Shown piece after piece: positions 37,206 through 49,465 of a DNA stretch of 64,000 nucleotides; position 1 is the stretch's first letter; each line of letters starts with the position of its first letter. Origin of the DNA: Kalmusia sp. IMI 367209 (taxonomy: Eukaryota; Ascomycota; Dothideomycetes; Pleosporales; Didymosphaeriaceae); NCBI GenBank assembly GCA_027946365.1, contig JAPEUQ010000015.1, positions 682,001 to 746,000 on the forward strand, in the 5' to 3' direction. The notes under the pieces were generated by a model, which searched no databases, was not told where the DNA came from, and saw only the letters and a program-made list of their open reading frames with translations. Both the position numbers and the translations under genes were made by a program.

Positions 37206-40200
37206 GGTGGAGGTGGCGGTCCCGCAGCGGTGGAGGGGCGGGAGGTGAGGTCAGAGCGGGTTGGCTAAGATTGGCGCGCATGGAACTTTCGGGCTATATC
37301 GGGCGCGTCGTTTGTGTGCATTTGACTTGTGCAGCTGCGCAAGCTCGGGAAAGAGCAGACGAGTTTGTGGGCGTGGCAGGCGCGCGGATTCGCGATGAGG
37401 GTTTCGCTGGGCGTGCTTGCGAACTTCGCCCGTACCTGCAGATGTCTTATCGACGGTCCGTGCACTGCGGTGCGGACTCAACACACATGGAAGCGAGCAG
37501 TGAATGACGCATCATCCACATATTGTACCGCGGGATGGGACAACGCCGACACTATATCCTCTACCATGATGAGTATCACCCTAGATACTGTCCTCTCAAA
37601 GCCGATTTTTCGATAATCATCAAGTTACAACGACGTCCGATTCGTTGCATCCACCCAGCATCTTTCGAATCTGCTGCACATGTTTGCCATAGTTGCCGTC
37701 ATCCATCCGGCTTGCTGGGACAAGACTTGCTTTTTTGACTCATCACAGCACCCGAGAGCAGAATTCGAGCCTGAGCCTTCAACTTGCGACTGCAGACATC
37801 AAGGTATCCGCCATGACCAATATTTGGCACCGATGAGACGTGCCAGGTAGCTAGCCAACGTAGAACAAGGAGCACGTGAAGCTTGCATCCTCATAGCAGA
37901 CAGCATAGTATCGTGTCAGAGCCTGATGGGTAGTTCCGTCTTTCAAAGCACTGTCACTCTTGCCTCACGAAGACTTATCCCACCAGTTCATGCCGCTGCC
38001 CGAGCCTGTGTTATATACACTTCAATAGATGCTTATTTCCACTGAAGTGTGCATCCCAGCTCGTCCGGGGGGGCCCAGGTGGGTGGGCAGACCCCTACTA
38101 GACAAAAATAGCCATGCATGGCCGGATTGCCCTTGCGAGTCGAATGCTAGACATCCTATCCTTCCCGTTCGCTTCCTATCTGACCACGGCACACTGCTTG
38201 ACGTGGTGACATGGTCACTCACAGAAACATTGAAAGTACTTTGCGTGAAGACCTAGGTGTTAGACCAGCAAGAGGCGCAGACAAAGAAGTTTCTCCCGAA
38301 AGACGAATCAGCTCACAAGAATGTACAGCTAGCAAACTAGACTGAGATCGACTTCTCCCCTGGTTGCCTCCCTCGTGCCAGACAACCAGACCATCGGCGC
38401 CATGTCAAAAGGTGAGCAAACCGTGAACGACGACTGTCGCCCAAATTCCGCACTATACAAAGTATTCTTAGACATACCTCTAATTGGCATCTCCTGGCGA
38501 GTCCCCACCTTCTATTGTTACAGACACTGGTGTCAAGTTTGACTGGAGCTACCCGGCGTCACTAACATCATCGCTTTAGGGGATAGCTTCGATTCAAGCA
38601 CTTAACGCCTCGGCGAGCCTTGAGAGATGGGAACATTCTGCTATAACAGCGAGAGACAAATTTACCATGCGGTATGTGACATGCCTAGACCGTTTCGTAT
38701 CGAGGTAGAGATGTTGCAAAGCACGCGGCTGCGCGCTGCTGACGGATTGCGCATCTGCACGACATCGTCAGCTCGGGTCGGGTCAGGCTGCCCGTTGATC
38801 AGCGCGTACCCGTATTGCCGCCTCGTAGGCGAGATCAGCATCCGATTAACGATGGGATTCCGCCGACATGGAAGTTCGACCTCAGCGCGCTACATGCTAG
38901 CCTCGCTCAGCCTCAACTACACGTACAGCAGCAGGCTAGACTTCTGGAAGGGGAGATATGCTGCAATGGAACATTGTAGCTATGCTGTGGCACCCGCGCC
39001 GCTGGGCTACAGCAGCGAAACCATGTGGTGCCCATGCGGCGACGGCGGGAATGGGGGCGATCATCGCGTTCGTGAAGCCGCGGGCAGGCCGACAGATGCG
39101 GGTTGCGAGTTGTCCTCCTCTAACGACGATCCACGAGCATTCTCGCGCCCGTTTCGCGAAACAATGGGGGATATTGGCAAAGTTTGATGCTCGTAGCTTT
39201 TGGATGCCCAGATATCGCCCCACCCGCGGACCCAACGCAGAGTGACAGCACACAGCGAGTCGCGCAGCACATGAGCTCCACGGGCGTCCACATTGTGTGC
39301 GGTCAAGGCCCGGCGCGTTGTCACAGAGCGATCTGCTTGGCAATACAATCCCAGCGCGAGGTTGCGGAGACTCTCGAGCAGACGCAGAATTCTTTTCCCG
39401 CCATCTCTCCGCTACCACTGCAGCATGATGCCATGGAAACGCACCCCTCGGACCACGGTTCGCTGCGACTGGCTGTCCAAGTTTCTGCAGCACCTTCGCA
39501 TTGTGGCGGGCGAGACGAGCTCGCTGGTGTGTGGGCAATCTATACAGGCTGCAGAGTATGCATGGCTACAATATTGAAACCAAGGTGCTCTTCCTGTCTG
39601 GGTAGTCGTGTTCCCTTTGGAGCAATGCAAGCGAGCATACAAAACGCCTAAACGGCAGCGCCAACGGCCCAGCGTCCGAAAATAACATGGGCAGTTTCAC
39701 GCCGCGTCAAACGGTAGTCTACAGACAAAAACCTGTTCCTTGCCCGCGACGCTGATCGGGCATAGCGAGGCCGGGCAGCCGTCCAGAACCCGCAGTGCTG
39801 TTGATAGCCCTGTGACGATCGCGCGGCACCACGACGCATTGGGGTCACGCCTGTAGACCCAGCGTTCCGCGCTATTCGTGCCTACAGACCTCCCCGGCCC
39901 CTCCCCAGCATCGCTCTTTGCTCGCAGGTGTTTTGTTTCCTCCCTCTCTGCAGTGGCAGCCTCCCTCGCGTTTCAACCCCTTCACTCGCTTCTCTATTCA
40001 AACCAGAGCGTAAGGTGTGGTCTGCTGTCCTCTTCTCTTTCTCGACGCTCGCTTGCCTTCCCGATTCGGATCGACCACGGGTTCTCGTGCACTCACCACC
40101 ATATTGCCAGAAGTGCATCTTGTGCCCTGCAGCCGATCCAGCTGGCTTCCTCTCGACCACCGCAGCTCGCCTCTTGCTCAGTGCGCCCTCGATTCTCTAG

Positions 40201-40503
40201 CGTTGTGCGACGCTCCCCGCTGGCAAGCGTGCGTGTATCACTTGACCAGCTCTCCACCGCCCTGGAACGGCACTTCGATTTCCTCACTTTCGCCCGACGT
40301 CGAGGAACGCGCAGCTTATAATACGGCCACTACCCGGCATTGTTCGACTCCATCCAGCTTGTTTTGGTGGTCGCTAGGTCTATGATATAACGCACAGCTG
40401 TCTCGCTACCGTGCGACCCGTTCTGCCGACCGCTTGTCACCAGTGCCCCGCCCTGGTCAACAACTCCCCCGGCCAGCTTGGACAGCCTCAACACTTCGAT
40501 ACT
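37206..40503. other. Long divergent intergenic region UPF2 / chitin synthase
   Basis: 3.3 kb between two divergent starts, the longest gap in the window outside the transposon area. The last ~600 bp (from about 39880) are C/T-rich, as expected of a long chitin synthase leader or promoter. ORFs of 95-200 codons around 38627-39651 lie on both strands over the same bases, are Arg/Ala/Cys-rich and look like chance frames in GC-rich DNA. I found no splice arrangement giving a plausible protein. Confidence 0.4.
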
Positions 40504-43202
40504 ATGTGGGAACACGTGGGCATCTTTGCCCGGGCTGCCGACCAGAATGGCATACCTTCCATCTCGGACCCCTGGCCGGTCAAGGACGTGAGTTGGATCG
40601 AGGACATGGTACATTGACGCGCACATCTGACGGTCGTAGATTGTTTATGTGGCCATTGTGGGTACCTGCATGCTCGCTGCCCTCCTCGAATGGTTTCTAT
40701 GGGTCGCCGCGTTCCTGTATTGCCTCGTCAAATGTTTTCAAAAAGCCGAGAACATCAGTATTCGAATTCTCTCTGTAGTCATGATGATCTTATTCACTGC
40801 TCTCCGGTGGGTCATCCTTCGCCCATATGCATATGCTCGCTAATCGCCGCAGCGCTATTTTCTTGCCTATCATGATCGTCACTTTGCCCTTGCCGAGCCA
40901 AGTAACAAAGTACTTTCCGACTGAGATGGTCAGCATCCTACAGTGGTTCGCCTTTTGGTCGTTCGCCGGTCTTCTCACGATTCCATGGCTTTTTTGCGTC
41001 TACCAACTAGTCACTCACTCGGTCGGTCGAACAAAGAGGATCAAATCCGTTTTGGACGAGGCATCAGCTCCCAAGGTCGTCATTGTCATGCCCTGCTACA
41101 AGGAGATTCCTGAGATCCTCTTGCGCACGGTAGACTCGCTCGTCGACTGCGATTATCCTCCTTCCTGCCTACACATCTTCCTGTCGTTCGACGGGGACCA
41201 AGAAGACGAACTCTATCTCAACACCATCGAGAAGCTTGGCGTACCTCTGACCCTCGATTCGTACCCCAAGTCTATCGACGTCACATATCGTAGTTGTCGT
41301 ATCACTGTTTCTCGTTTCCCCCACGGTGGAAAGCGCCACTGCCAGAAGAGGACCTTCAAGCTCATCGACAAGATCTACACCGAGTATCTCAAGCGCAACG
41401 ATAACCTGTTCATGTTGTTCATCGACTCCGACTGCATATTGGACAAAGTCTGCATTCAGAACTTCATGTACGAGATGGAGCTCAAACCTGGTAGCAAGAA
41501 AAACATGTTGGCTATGACTGGTGTCATTACCTCGACAACGGAAAAGAACTCGCTCATCACTCTTCTTCAGGACATGGAGTATATCCACGGTCAGCTTTTT
41601 GAGCGTTCTGTTGAATCCGGCTGTGGCGCTGTGACCTGCTTGCCGGGCGCTCTCACGATCCTTCGTTTCTCCGCTTTCAGAAAGATGTCAAAGTACTACT
41701 TTGCCGACAAGGCCGAACAGTGTGACGATCTCTTCGATTATGGCAAGTGCCATCTGGGCGAAGATCGCTGGCTCACGCACTTGTTCATGATTGGCGCCCA
41801 AGAACGTTATCAAATCCAGATGAACACAGGCGCCTTCTGCAAAACCGAAGCTGTTCAAACGTACCGATCCCTCTTGAAGCAGCGTCGCCGTTGGTTCCTC
41901 GGTTTCATCACGAACGAAGTGTGCATGTTGACTGATATTCGACTTTGGAAACGCTACCCCATCCTTTGCGTCGTTCGTTTCATGCAGAATACGATCCGGA
42001 CCACTGCACTTCTTTTTTTCATCATGGTCATTTCTCTTGTCACGACATCTCAGAAGGTTAAGAACCTCCCCGTCGGTTTCATCGCCATCTCCCTCGGACT
42101 CAATTGGCTTCTTATGCTTTATTTCGGTGCCAAACTCGGACGCTACAAGATTATGCTCTACCCTATCATGTTCATCATTAATCCCTTCTTCAACTGGGTG
42201 TACATGGTTTACGGTATTTTTACAGCTGGTCAGCGTACTTGGGGTGGTCCTCGTGCGGATGCCGGGACTGCCGATGCGACCACGACCCCTGCCCAGGCTA
42301 TCGAACAAGCTGAAGCGACTGGGGACGACCTTAACGTTGTGCCTGAAACATTCAAAGCTGCTGCAGAGGCACAGAAAGGCCGTCCAGCTCCTGTCCCGCT
42401 CCAGCCCGCCGATCACCTCGAAGGTCGTTTTGCTCCTGCAGAGCGACTCCCGAATGGATGGTATCAGCAAGGCTCGAACGACTCTGGTCTCACACTGCCG
42501 AACATGCTACCCCGAAACCCCAATGTCCCCAATGTTCCCCTGCATCCTCGTTCTTCCATGGATTCTATCGTTTCTGGCACGTCCGCTGGTAACTCAGTCT
42601 ATCTTCCACGTCGTGTCGAGTCTTTCATGGATCCCGAAGACGCACGTATTTACCATAAGACGCAAGCGAACCAGAAACCTGCAGGAGGAGCCTACTTCGA
42701 AGCTGACAACCGCTACAACTCTCCATATGAGGTTGGTGTTAGCTCTGGCAAGAATCCATATCAAGAATCTGTTGAATCGCTCTCGGATGACTCCCTCTAC
42801 ATGGGGCAAAGCAAGGCTCCGCAAAGACCGCCTCATGCCAGAGGTCCCAGTGATCAGAATACTCACAGCCCATATGCGCCTGTGACGAACTCCCCTCTCG
42901 CCTCTCAATATGGACAAGTTGCACTGGAACCTCCTCAGGCAGCATACAATCAACAGCGGGACTCCGGACGGTCGGGCCGTAGCCCACTTGCGCGTTCTGC
43001 ATTCACTGCACCTCCACAAGAGCTCGGAATCGAATTACAGCAGCAGCAGCAGCAGCAACGGAGCTTAATGCGCGATGTGTCACCTGCGCCGCTTGCCGCG
43101 CCGCCCACCGAAACCCAGGGCAGCCATACGCGAAGTGAATCGAAAGACTCAGAGAAGAAGAGGCGAAGGTTAACCAAGAACCCTCCTGGAAGCGGCAAAT
43201 AA
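40504..43202 (+). CDS. Chitin synthase, division 2 type without myosin motor (ChsD/ChsG-like)
   Basis: Membrane glycosyltransferase (GT2) polymerising GlcNAc from UDP-GlcNAc into cell-wall chitin. Exons 40504-40587, 40640-40806, 40853-43202; 866 residues. Two N-terminal exons supply the first membrane helices (IVYVAIVGTCMLAALLEWFL). The catalytic domain has VIVMPCYKE, FIDSDC, a GEDRWLT acidic pair, and the signature QRRRW near residue 426, followed by three to four membrane helices. The C-terminal ~330 residues are disordered and Pro/Ser/Gln-rich, with a polyglutamine run from a CAG tract near 43040. It lacks a myosin motor and cytochrome b5-like domain, so it fits the ~800-residue ChsD/ChsG type (class VI or VII depending on nomenclature). 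The first intron uses a strong GTGAGT donor. Confidence 0.88.
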
Positions 43203-43978
43203 GCCCATACATTCGCTCAATGCATGACTTTTCTCAGTGGCTTTCACTGCTCTTCGCTATATATTTCTTATAATCGCATACAAAAGTTGGGTATCTTTTG
43301 AAAGGCGTTCTATCATCATTCTGGGAGGGTTTTTTTTACTTGCATAGGGTACTGGCGTTAAACCTGCAGGGTTGTCATCACGCTCCCGTATTGTATGTAT
43401 ATATGCATGGTTTGGGTAAAGCGATACAGGTATGACTGGATCATCGACATCGTCTACTTTTCTTTGCATCAACGACGGTGGATAGATATACATCATGCGG
43501 AAGTACATAGTGCGCACGAAAGCGTAAGTGTATACACAAGATTAATGTTAACGAATTCTCCCACTGCTGTGATGTAATGACTGGAATAATCTATGACGCC
43601 ATGAATCACTTCGAACCCTGTCAGATAGCCGCGTTTCAAGGACAGCGCTTGGAGTTTTGGTACACCATCTTGACTTCCATTTGTTTTGCGTAAGCAAAGT
43701 GTTTCACCGAGCATACTACAGTAGTCTTGGAAAAGGAACATTTAGGGATTTACACTAACCATTTTCACTAATGGTCACGTGCCTCGGCTCGAGTAAACAT
43801 CATGCCGCGGCGCGAAAAGCAATTCGCCGATAAGACTATCACCTAATCAATCGAACGTATCAGCATCAACAAATGATATATGGGATACCATCTTCTCCAT
43901 CGTATAACCCAGTCATTTCCTAACTCCTCAATTCCTATCTTTTAGAACAGTCGTGCATTTCTCCCATTCTGAGAACCA
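43203..43978. other. Intergenic, no gene supported
   Basis: About 775 bp between two plus-strand genes. It holds the chitin synthase 3' UTR and the promoter of the next gene. Nothing else was seen. Confidence 0.5.
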
Positions 43979-45178
43979 ATGCTCTCAAGAGCAGCGCAAA
44001 AGATAGTGTGCAGGAGAGCATTTTCCACGAGCGCCCGCAGAGAAGCAGACTTCACGCACGCAGTCATCGGCGGCGGCGTCGTGGGCCTAGCCGTTGCGAG
44101 ACAGCTGCAGGCGAGGGAAGGCGCGTCGACTGTGCTGATCGAACGGCATGGCTCCGTCGGGACAGAGACGAGCAGTCGCAATTCCGAGGTCATCCACGCT
44201 GGCCTCTACTACGGTGCAAACTCCCTCAAGACAGAGGTCTGCATCCGCGGGAAGGAATTGCTCTACCAGCTTTGCAGGAAACATGGTATCCCGCATCGGA
44301 ATACGGGGAAGTGGATCGTGGCGCAGGACGAGACGCAGCTGGATGCGTTGAAGGGGATCCACGCGTTTGCGAAGGAGGTAGGTGTGCCGACGCAATTTCT
44401 AAGCAAAGAGGAGGCGAAGCGAAGAGAACCAGATGTCAGGGCTGAAGCGGGCGTGTTGGAGAGTAGCAGTACAGGGATTATAGACAGCCACGCGCTGATG
44501 CAGTACCTCGAGGGCGACTTCGAGGACAAGGGCGGAATCTGCGCATTCAAAAGCCCCGTCGTACACATCTCACCCATCGACCGTGGGCGCGGCGGCTGGG
44601 AGGTCACGACCAAGACCGAAGACGGAGAAGAGGCGACCATCACGGCCGAGACGCTGGTCAATTCTGCGGGCCTGGCGGCCATCAACATCTCGAACATGGT
44701 TCTTCCAGAGGAAAGACGCAGAAAGCCATTCTATGCCAAGGGGACGTATTTCAGCTATTCGCTTTCTCATCCTAAACCCTCCACCCTCGTATACCCGGCG
44801 CCTGTCCCCGGCCACGGTGGTCTGGGCACCCATTTGACGCTCGACATGGCGGGTCGGATCCGCTTCGGTCCCGACGTCGAGTGGACGGACGATCCCTCCG
44901 ACTACACTCCCAACCCAGCCAACCTGAGCGCGGCCCTGGACGACATCCAGAGTTACCTTCCGGGCATTGATCGGGATGCCGTCAGTTTGGATTACGTGGG
45001 TATCAGGCCGAAGCTGGGGCGGGCGAGCGCGACGAGTGGGGGCAAGGGATTTGTTGATTTTTGGATCAAGAAGGAAGATGGGTTCGAAGGGTTTGTGAAT
45101 TTGCTGGGCATTGAGAGTCCGGGGTTGACGAGCTGCTTGGCGGTTGCGGAGAAGGTGGAGGAGGTGCTGTATCGGTAG
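43979..45178 (+). CDS. L-2-hydroxyglutarate dehydrogenase, mitochondrial
   Basis: FAD-dependent enzyme oxidising L-2-hydroxyglutarate to 2-oxoglutarate, a metabolite-repair reaction in mitochondria. A single exon of 399 residues. The N-terminus MLSRAAQKIVCRRAFSTSAR is a clear mitochondrial presequence. The FAD Rossmann motif is VIGGGVVGLAVARQL, followed by SSRNSEVIHAGLYYG, which is characteristic of L2HGDH. Conserved C-terminal elements include GIRPKLGR and a GIESPGLTSCLAVAE segment that closes the FAD site. It is convergent with the frameshifted ankyrin gene. Confidence 0.93.
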   Translation: MLSRAAQKIVCRRAFSTSARREADFTHAVIGGGVVGLAVARQLQAREGASTVLIERHGSVGTETSSRNSEVIHAGLYYGANSLKTEVCIRGKELLYQLCRKHGIPHRNTGKWIVAQDETQLDALKGIHAFAKEVGVPTQFLSKEEAKRREPDVRAEAGVLESSSTGIIDSHALMQYLEGDFEDKGGICAFKSPVVHISPIDRGRGGWEVTTKTEDGEEATITAETLVNSAGLAAINISNMVLPEERRRKPFYAKGTYFSYSLSHPKPSTLVYPAPVPGHGGLGTHLTLDMAGRIRFGPDVEWTDDPSDYTPNPANLSAALDDIQSYLPGIDRDAVSLDYVGIRPKLGRASATSGGKGFVDFWIKKEDGFEGFVNLLGIESPGLTSCLAVAEKVEEVLYR

Positions 45179-45502
45179 AATAGAGCGACAGGCAGCGCTC
45201 TTTCTTTCTGCTTGGAGAAAAACACGTCGAACGTGTCTAAGAGGCTTCTACTCCGAAGTGTGCTAGAGATATAGCAAGTGGATATTAGCAAGTGGATATA
45301 AGAAACGACTTTGCATGATATAACCATAGAGAGAGAGAGACAAATATAATGTGAGGACTTGGAACAGACACGCGGAGTAAGAAGGTAAATGCGTAGCTCT
45401 GGTGTTGTCCGCGTTGGTAGAGCTATAGTTCATTCAGGGTTACGTGGTATATCTGTATACGTCGCCCAACTTCCGTTTTCAGATAGATGCTTGAAAGATA
45501 GA
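45179..45502. other. Convergent intergenic region with a short GA microsatellite
   Basis: 324 bp between two 3' ends. A GA repeat at about 45328-45341 is the only structure. Confidence 0.5.
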
Positions 45503-47400
45503 TTATTGCGAAGTAAATTGCCTTAAATACTTTCCACATCGAAAGAAGCCGTTCTCTATGGCATGTTGCTCCGCCGTTTTCCCCATTTTATCTTTATACC
45601 ATATGTGTCCAGAGGGCAGCTTGACGTGCTGCTGATTAAGGATGTATTTGATACCGTCGAAGAATCCACCACGAGCTGCCTCTGATAATGGCGAACGTCC
45701 TTCCTTGTCTGGTAGATGTATGGGCGAGTCTTCTCCCAACATGCGCATAATATCGATGCGCTTATAATGGGCGGTATACCAGAAGGGCGTGCGACTCATG
45801 TGGTCTCTTAGAAGGATAGGCTCTACTAGTAGATTTTTCATGACTCGTACGACTGGGGCATGGTTGTAGCGAATTGCCAGTTGGAAAGCAGCAGTCGCCT
45901 CATTTTGACTTAGCTGAACATCATCCGTCCTAGAGCTTGTGAAAATGTCGTGATCCCAACCAAAATTGTAGTAGCAAAGGTAAAAGTCAACAATTTTCTC
46001 TTGTCCACAACTTGCTGCCCACTTAAAGGAGTTGCGTTGGATCTCATACAACGGAACCCATGCGATTAGATAAGGTTGTAGATAAGGTAGCTCATAGTAT
46101 TGGAATAGCTTGGTGAAGATTCCAAGATGGCCTCTGCTGGCTGCAATTTCAAGTGGCGACAGTCCGCCTAGAGCCCCTGAGACATTGACTGAATATCGCG
46201 CTCTGAGCATATCGACTATGGTTTCGTTGCCATAGGCACAGGCTGCATGAATAATTGATCGACCCAAAATATCCTTTAGATCTTCTTTCGGGTCAAAAGC
46301 AACATTTTGTACGCCAGCATCGAGCTCGAGGAGGATCACTGATCGCCCAAGCAAGTCTCTTAAACCAATCGTTCGGACGTGATCTCTTATTCGGTAATTT
46401 TTCACGAGTCTCGCAGGAACAAATAACGGATTCTCTCTGAAGATGTCGATGTCTGTTAAGGAGGAGATTTCAGGCATGCCATTGAGGAGTGCCTTGAAAT
46501 TTGAGATGAATGCTTGCTGACATTGAATGAAGGTGGCCGCATCAGTGTCGGTGAATTTTGATTGCATTAGGAGCTGTTGAATTAAGAATAAAGGCTACTC
46601 CGGAGTGACCATTACGTAGGTACTTTCGAACGACGCTGTGAGGCTCTGTCCCCTGAGTTGAACCTTCTACTGGTGAAGATGCTATGAAGCTTCGAGCGAA
46701 GCTTGCGAGATCCAAACTTGCGGCCATCACTACTTTGCTCGAGTTGGCAACTTCGATGATCTTCTTCTGGGAGATTGACGGCAAGCTTATGATATTTGCC
46801 GCAGACTGCATACAGCGAATCCGCATGAGGCTTGCAAGCTGGATCATGCTTGAGAGGGCTCAGCAAATCTTCCCCGAGCGATTTGAGCTCGTCGAATGCC
46901 ATTAAAACCATCGAGTGTAAGCTTAGAAGCAATAATCTGGACGAGTTAGGGCTCAAGTTCATATTAATGACAAAATGAACTTACGCAAGCCGATCCTGCG
47001 TAGCTTCATCGATACCAGAAGACACACGCCTGACGATCGCAGTTGACGAGCCCATGGCTATACTTGATGTATGTTCTTGAGGAACGTGCAATTCTGGTCC
47101 CGCGGTGGATTGCTCTTCGGCGCCTTTCCGACGCTCTTCAGCCTTGTGGAGTGGCTGAGAACAAGAAAGGTTCTTTTCGGAACATCGTTTGCACTTGTTT
47201 GGCCAGGGTCCATTGTTCCAAATACACTAGAAAATATGAGTATATGCATATCCAAAAGGTTTAGATGTCATACTTTTGTCTTAACTTTGGGATCCCGACA
47301 AAAAGACACATTTGTTGTAGCTCAACACTCGAGGCTGTCGTTGTTTTCTTCGCGGGGTCACTTCTGCCCTCTGCGTGATAGGTCGACTTAGATTTGACAT
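45503..47400 (-). pseudogene. Zn2Cys6-ankyrin protein 1, frameshifted in first exon
   Basis: Paralogue of the gene at 56680-58831. Proposed exons: 47400-47274, 47226-46985, 46936-46624, 46573-45503. From the ATG at 47400 the frame reads a basic N-terminus up to YNKCVF, then one extra base in an A5 run (47300-47304; T5 on the coding strand) shifts it. In the next frame CRDPKVKTK continues across a 47-nt intron into CIWNNGPWPNKCKRC and, six residues on, another Cys, completing a Zn2Cys6-like cluster (CX2CX8C, CX2CX6C). After that all exons stay in frame. A conserved helical segment follows (MVLMAFDELKSLGEDL), then about six ankyrin-like repeats (GRSIIHAACAYGNETIVDML, LSPLEIAASRGHLGIF, GRSPLSEAARGGFFDGIKYI). 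An in-frame ATG at 47055 could give an intact product without the zinc cluster. Function unknown. Confidence 0.7.
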
Positions 47401-48157
47401 TGCCGACATTGTTGCTTTGAATGGTATAACGTCGCCTAAAAGAAAAAGGTCAGCCTAGAAAGTGCGTTGGGTTTGCACTTGTCTTAAGAATCGTATAGAA
47501 TGCGGCTGTTTCTTGTCAGCCAATAAGATGCTCAACGCACAGTGCGATGGCGGTGGCTGCGCCAGTAATTAACCGACAGGGGTCATCATCTTGACACCAA
47601 TCAGAATCGTACCGCATTGACTGCAGGATCGAGGGAAGAAAAATAGCGTGTCAAAGTGGTCCCCGTCTTGCAGAAAGCTAAGCAGCCAATAACAATCACT
47701 TCGCACTGCAATGCGGAACGTTAGACTACGCAAGCCGGCGTACCTTGTACTCCTTTGCTAAGCCGAATTGCATATAATGTGACTTCTCGACCTTAGCTAG
47801 AAGACCGCACAGCTTAGTGACCAGCGGCATGATGCGGCCAATGGGGTGCTGAACGCACTGGACGCACTGGGCGCACTGTACGAACTGCATGTACGTATCA
47901 TCCTTGCATGATGCCAGATTATGGGGCTCAGCTTTTAGAACATACCAGTGAGGTACTAGACGCACTTAGCGCACTCATTGGAAGCCGAAGTGGATCATTT
48001 ATTGGAGAACCACGTGCGATGCTGAAGGGTACTTAAATGCTGGAAGTCTTCGCTGAAAGACAGAACTTCTGAACTTACCTCTACGCATATTTCTGACTTG
48101 ACTTTGCGGAACGAACGATATCCTTTGGCCTCACCAACCCCCTCAATCGTCTGGATA
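47401..48157. other. Divergent intergenic region with short 9-bp repeats
   Basis: About 760 bp between the start of ankyrin gene 1 and membrane-protein copy A. A period-9 repeat of GCACTGG-like units covers about 47853-47879, and a shorter one follows near 47962. No gene is supported. Confidence 0.45.
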
Positions 48158-48457
48158 ATGGGCACCATCACTCTGAATCTAAGGAAACGGGCTGATAGTA
48201 CCGACGATAGCTTCATATTGGGAGCATTGCAGGTAACCTTCGAAGCATTTGCAGCAGTTCTTGCATGCATTGCTCTTATATTCGCATTTTGGAAGTTTCG
48301 AGGAAAGTTCCGTGCGCACTGGCATCGCCGTCCACACCAACAGAGGTTTTTCGAGCTAGAGGCGCAGCTTCCTGAAGTATGTTGGCTCGAGACGCACCCG
48401 AATAGTCCAACTGACATCCTGATTTGTAGAGGATTTGCTAAATATATGCGAGAATAA
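48158..48457 (+). CDS. Small single-pass membrane protein, copy A
   Basis: An ORF of 99 residues from the ATG at 48158 (the frame is open further upstream, but only with TTG). A short polar N-terminus ends at about residue 22. One hydrophobic helix follows (FAAVLACIALIFAFW, residues ~29-44), then a basic stretch (KFRGKFRAHWHRRPHQQR) and the conserved FFELEAQLPEV. The same layout occurs in copies B, C and D. After LPE the sequence GTATGT could be a splice donor, so the last ~20 residues may be wrong. It is divergent from the frameshifted Zn2Cys6-ankyrin gene, 757 bp away. I recognise no family; function unknown. Confidence 0.6.
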   Translation: MGTITLNLRKRADSTDDSFILGALQVTFEAFAAVLACIALIFAFWKFRGKFRAHWHRRPHQQRFFELEAQLPEVCWLETHPNSPTDILICRGFAKYMRE

Positions 48458-49085
48458 CTTCAGCTCTAAAACGACTGCAGGAGGTATGTTACAGAGTCTG
48501 GTGCAAATTTAGATGCATTTGACGGTGTGAATCGGTCAGACTCATCGACTGCGAATGAATGCACGAGAATGAGTGATACTGCGGAACTATAAGATACGCA
48601 GGATAAGAGGAGGTGAGAGTCGATATCCGGATAGATACCTGTAAGAATGTCGAACCAATAGAGTACATCGCTGGAAGATTTTGTGGTGTGGTGGTCGAAT
48701 GAATTACCATTTGTGCTACTATGATACACTCGTTTATCCTCTACACCTGATGCTTTAGAGTATCTGACCTTAATTTTTTGAGAGACAATAGAGCTTACGA
48801 TCACCAATTTTGATCTCAGAATTGTGATCAATTCTCTACTCTAGTACCCGTAACGTTACAAGCGGAATGCTTTGTCAGCAGTTGAGGCATGCGGTTCGCC
48901 CCGAACTCTCGGTGCTTCTGAACAGACCGATTAGAACCGCGCATAGGTGGCGTAGAGGATGATGTTCAATCACGCGCCACAAGGCTCTACGTTATATCTT
49001 GCGATCGGTAAGAAAGACGATAATGTGCGAATGAAACATCTTTAATTTGGCAGTCGCTCGAGCAAACACGGTGCCATACAGGTCA
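48458..49085. other. Intergenic, left flank of the hAT insertion
   Basis: About 630 bp between copy A and the transposon. Only short, low-quality ORFs on the minus strand. Confidence 0.5.
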
Positions 49086-49093
49086 CAGAGGAA
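49086..49093. repeat. hAT target-site duplication, left (CAGAGGAA)
   Basis: Identical to the 8 bp at 55075-55082. Eight-base duplications are the hallmark of hAT insertion. Confidence 0.9.
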
Positions 49094-49110
49094 TAGACTG
49101 GCAAATGGGT
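49094..49110 (+). repeat. hAT terminal inverted repeat, left
   Basis: TAGACTGGCAAATGGGT, perfectly inverted at 55058-55074. Beyond 17 bp the two ends share only the G/T-rich repeat character. Confidence 0.9.
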
Positions 49111-49260
49111 ATAGGTTGGGTTGGGGTTGGGTCAGATTACATAAGACCCTAACCTAACCTATACCTAAACCCATTAATTTAGCGCTAGTAATGGGTATAG
49201 GTTAGGGTTAGGTTACTAAAATCAGGGTTGGGTTAGGGTTAGGGTATATGGTTATGTCTA
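49111..49260 (+). repeat. Telomere-like subterminal repeats, left
   Basis: A run of degenerate GGGTTA/GGGTTG and inverted CCCTAA units on both strands, interrupted by short AT-rich spacers. It begins immediately inside the inverted repeat, so it belongs to the transposon and not to a chromosome end. Confidence 0.7.
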
Positions 49261-49465
49261 GGGTCTGAGTAATCATAATCAATTAATATATTTCTATTTA
49301 CGTCTTAGTCGTTTTTTTAATTATGATTATTGTTAAGGTGGATACTAGGGTAGCTAGGTAATATCAACTATCACGCATTTATTACAGTTAATTATAACAG
49401 TATAACTAGATTCATTGCTACTAGAGCTTCATGACCTATAACTACTACCCTAACAGGTTTTCTCC

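Noticed and set aside
38627..39651. ORFs of up to 200 codons between UPF2 and chitin synthase
   Set aside because: They overlap on both strands, have unusual Cys/Arg/His-rich composition and no splice extension or family resemblance.
47726..47965. 79-codon minus-strand ORF with repeated QCxxC
   Set aside because: The Cys repeat is only the translation of a period-9 GCACTGG tandem repeat.
49111..49260. Telomere repeats marking a chromosome end or fusion
   Set aside because: They lie inside a transposon with inverted repeats and an exact target duplication, and similar repeats fill the other end.
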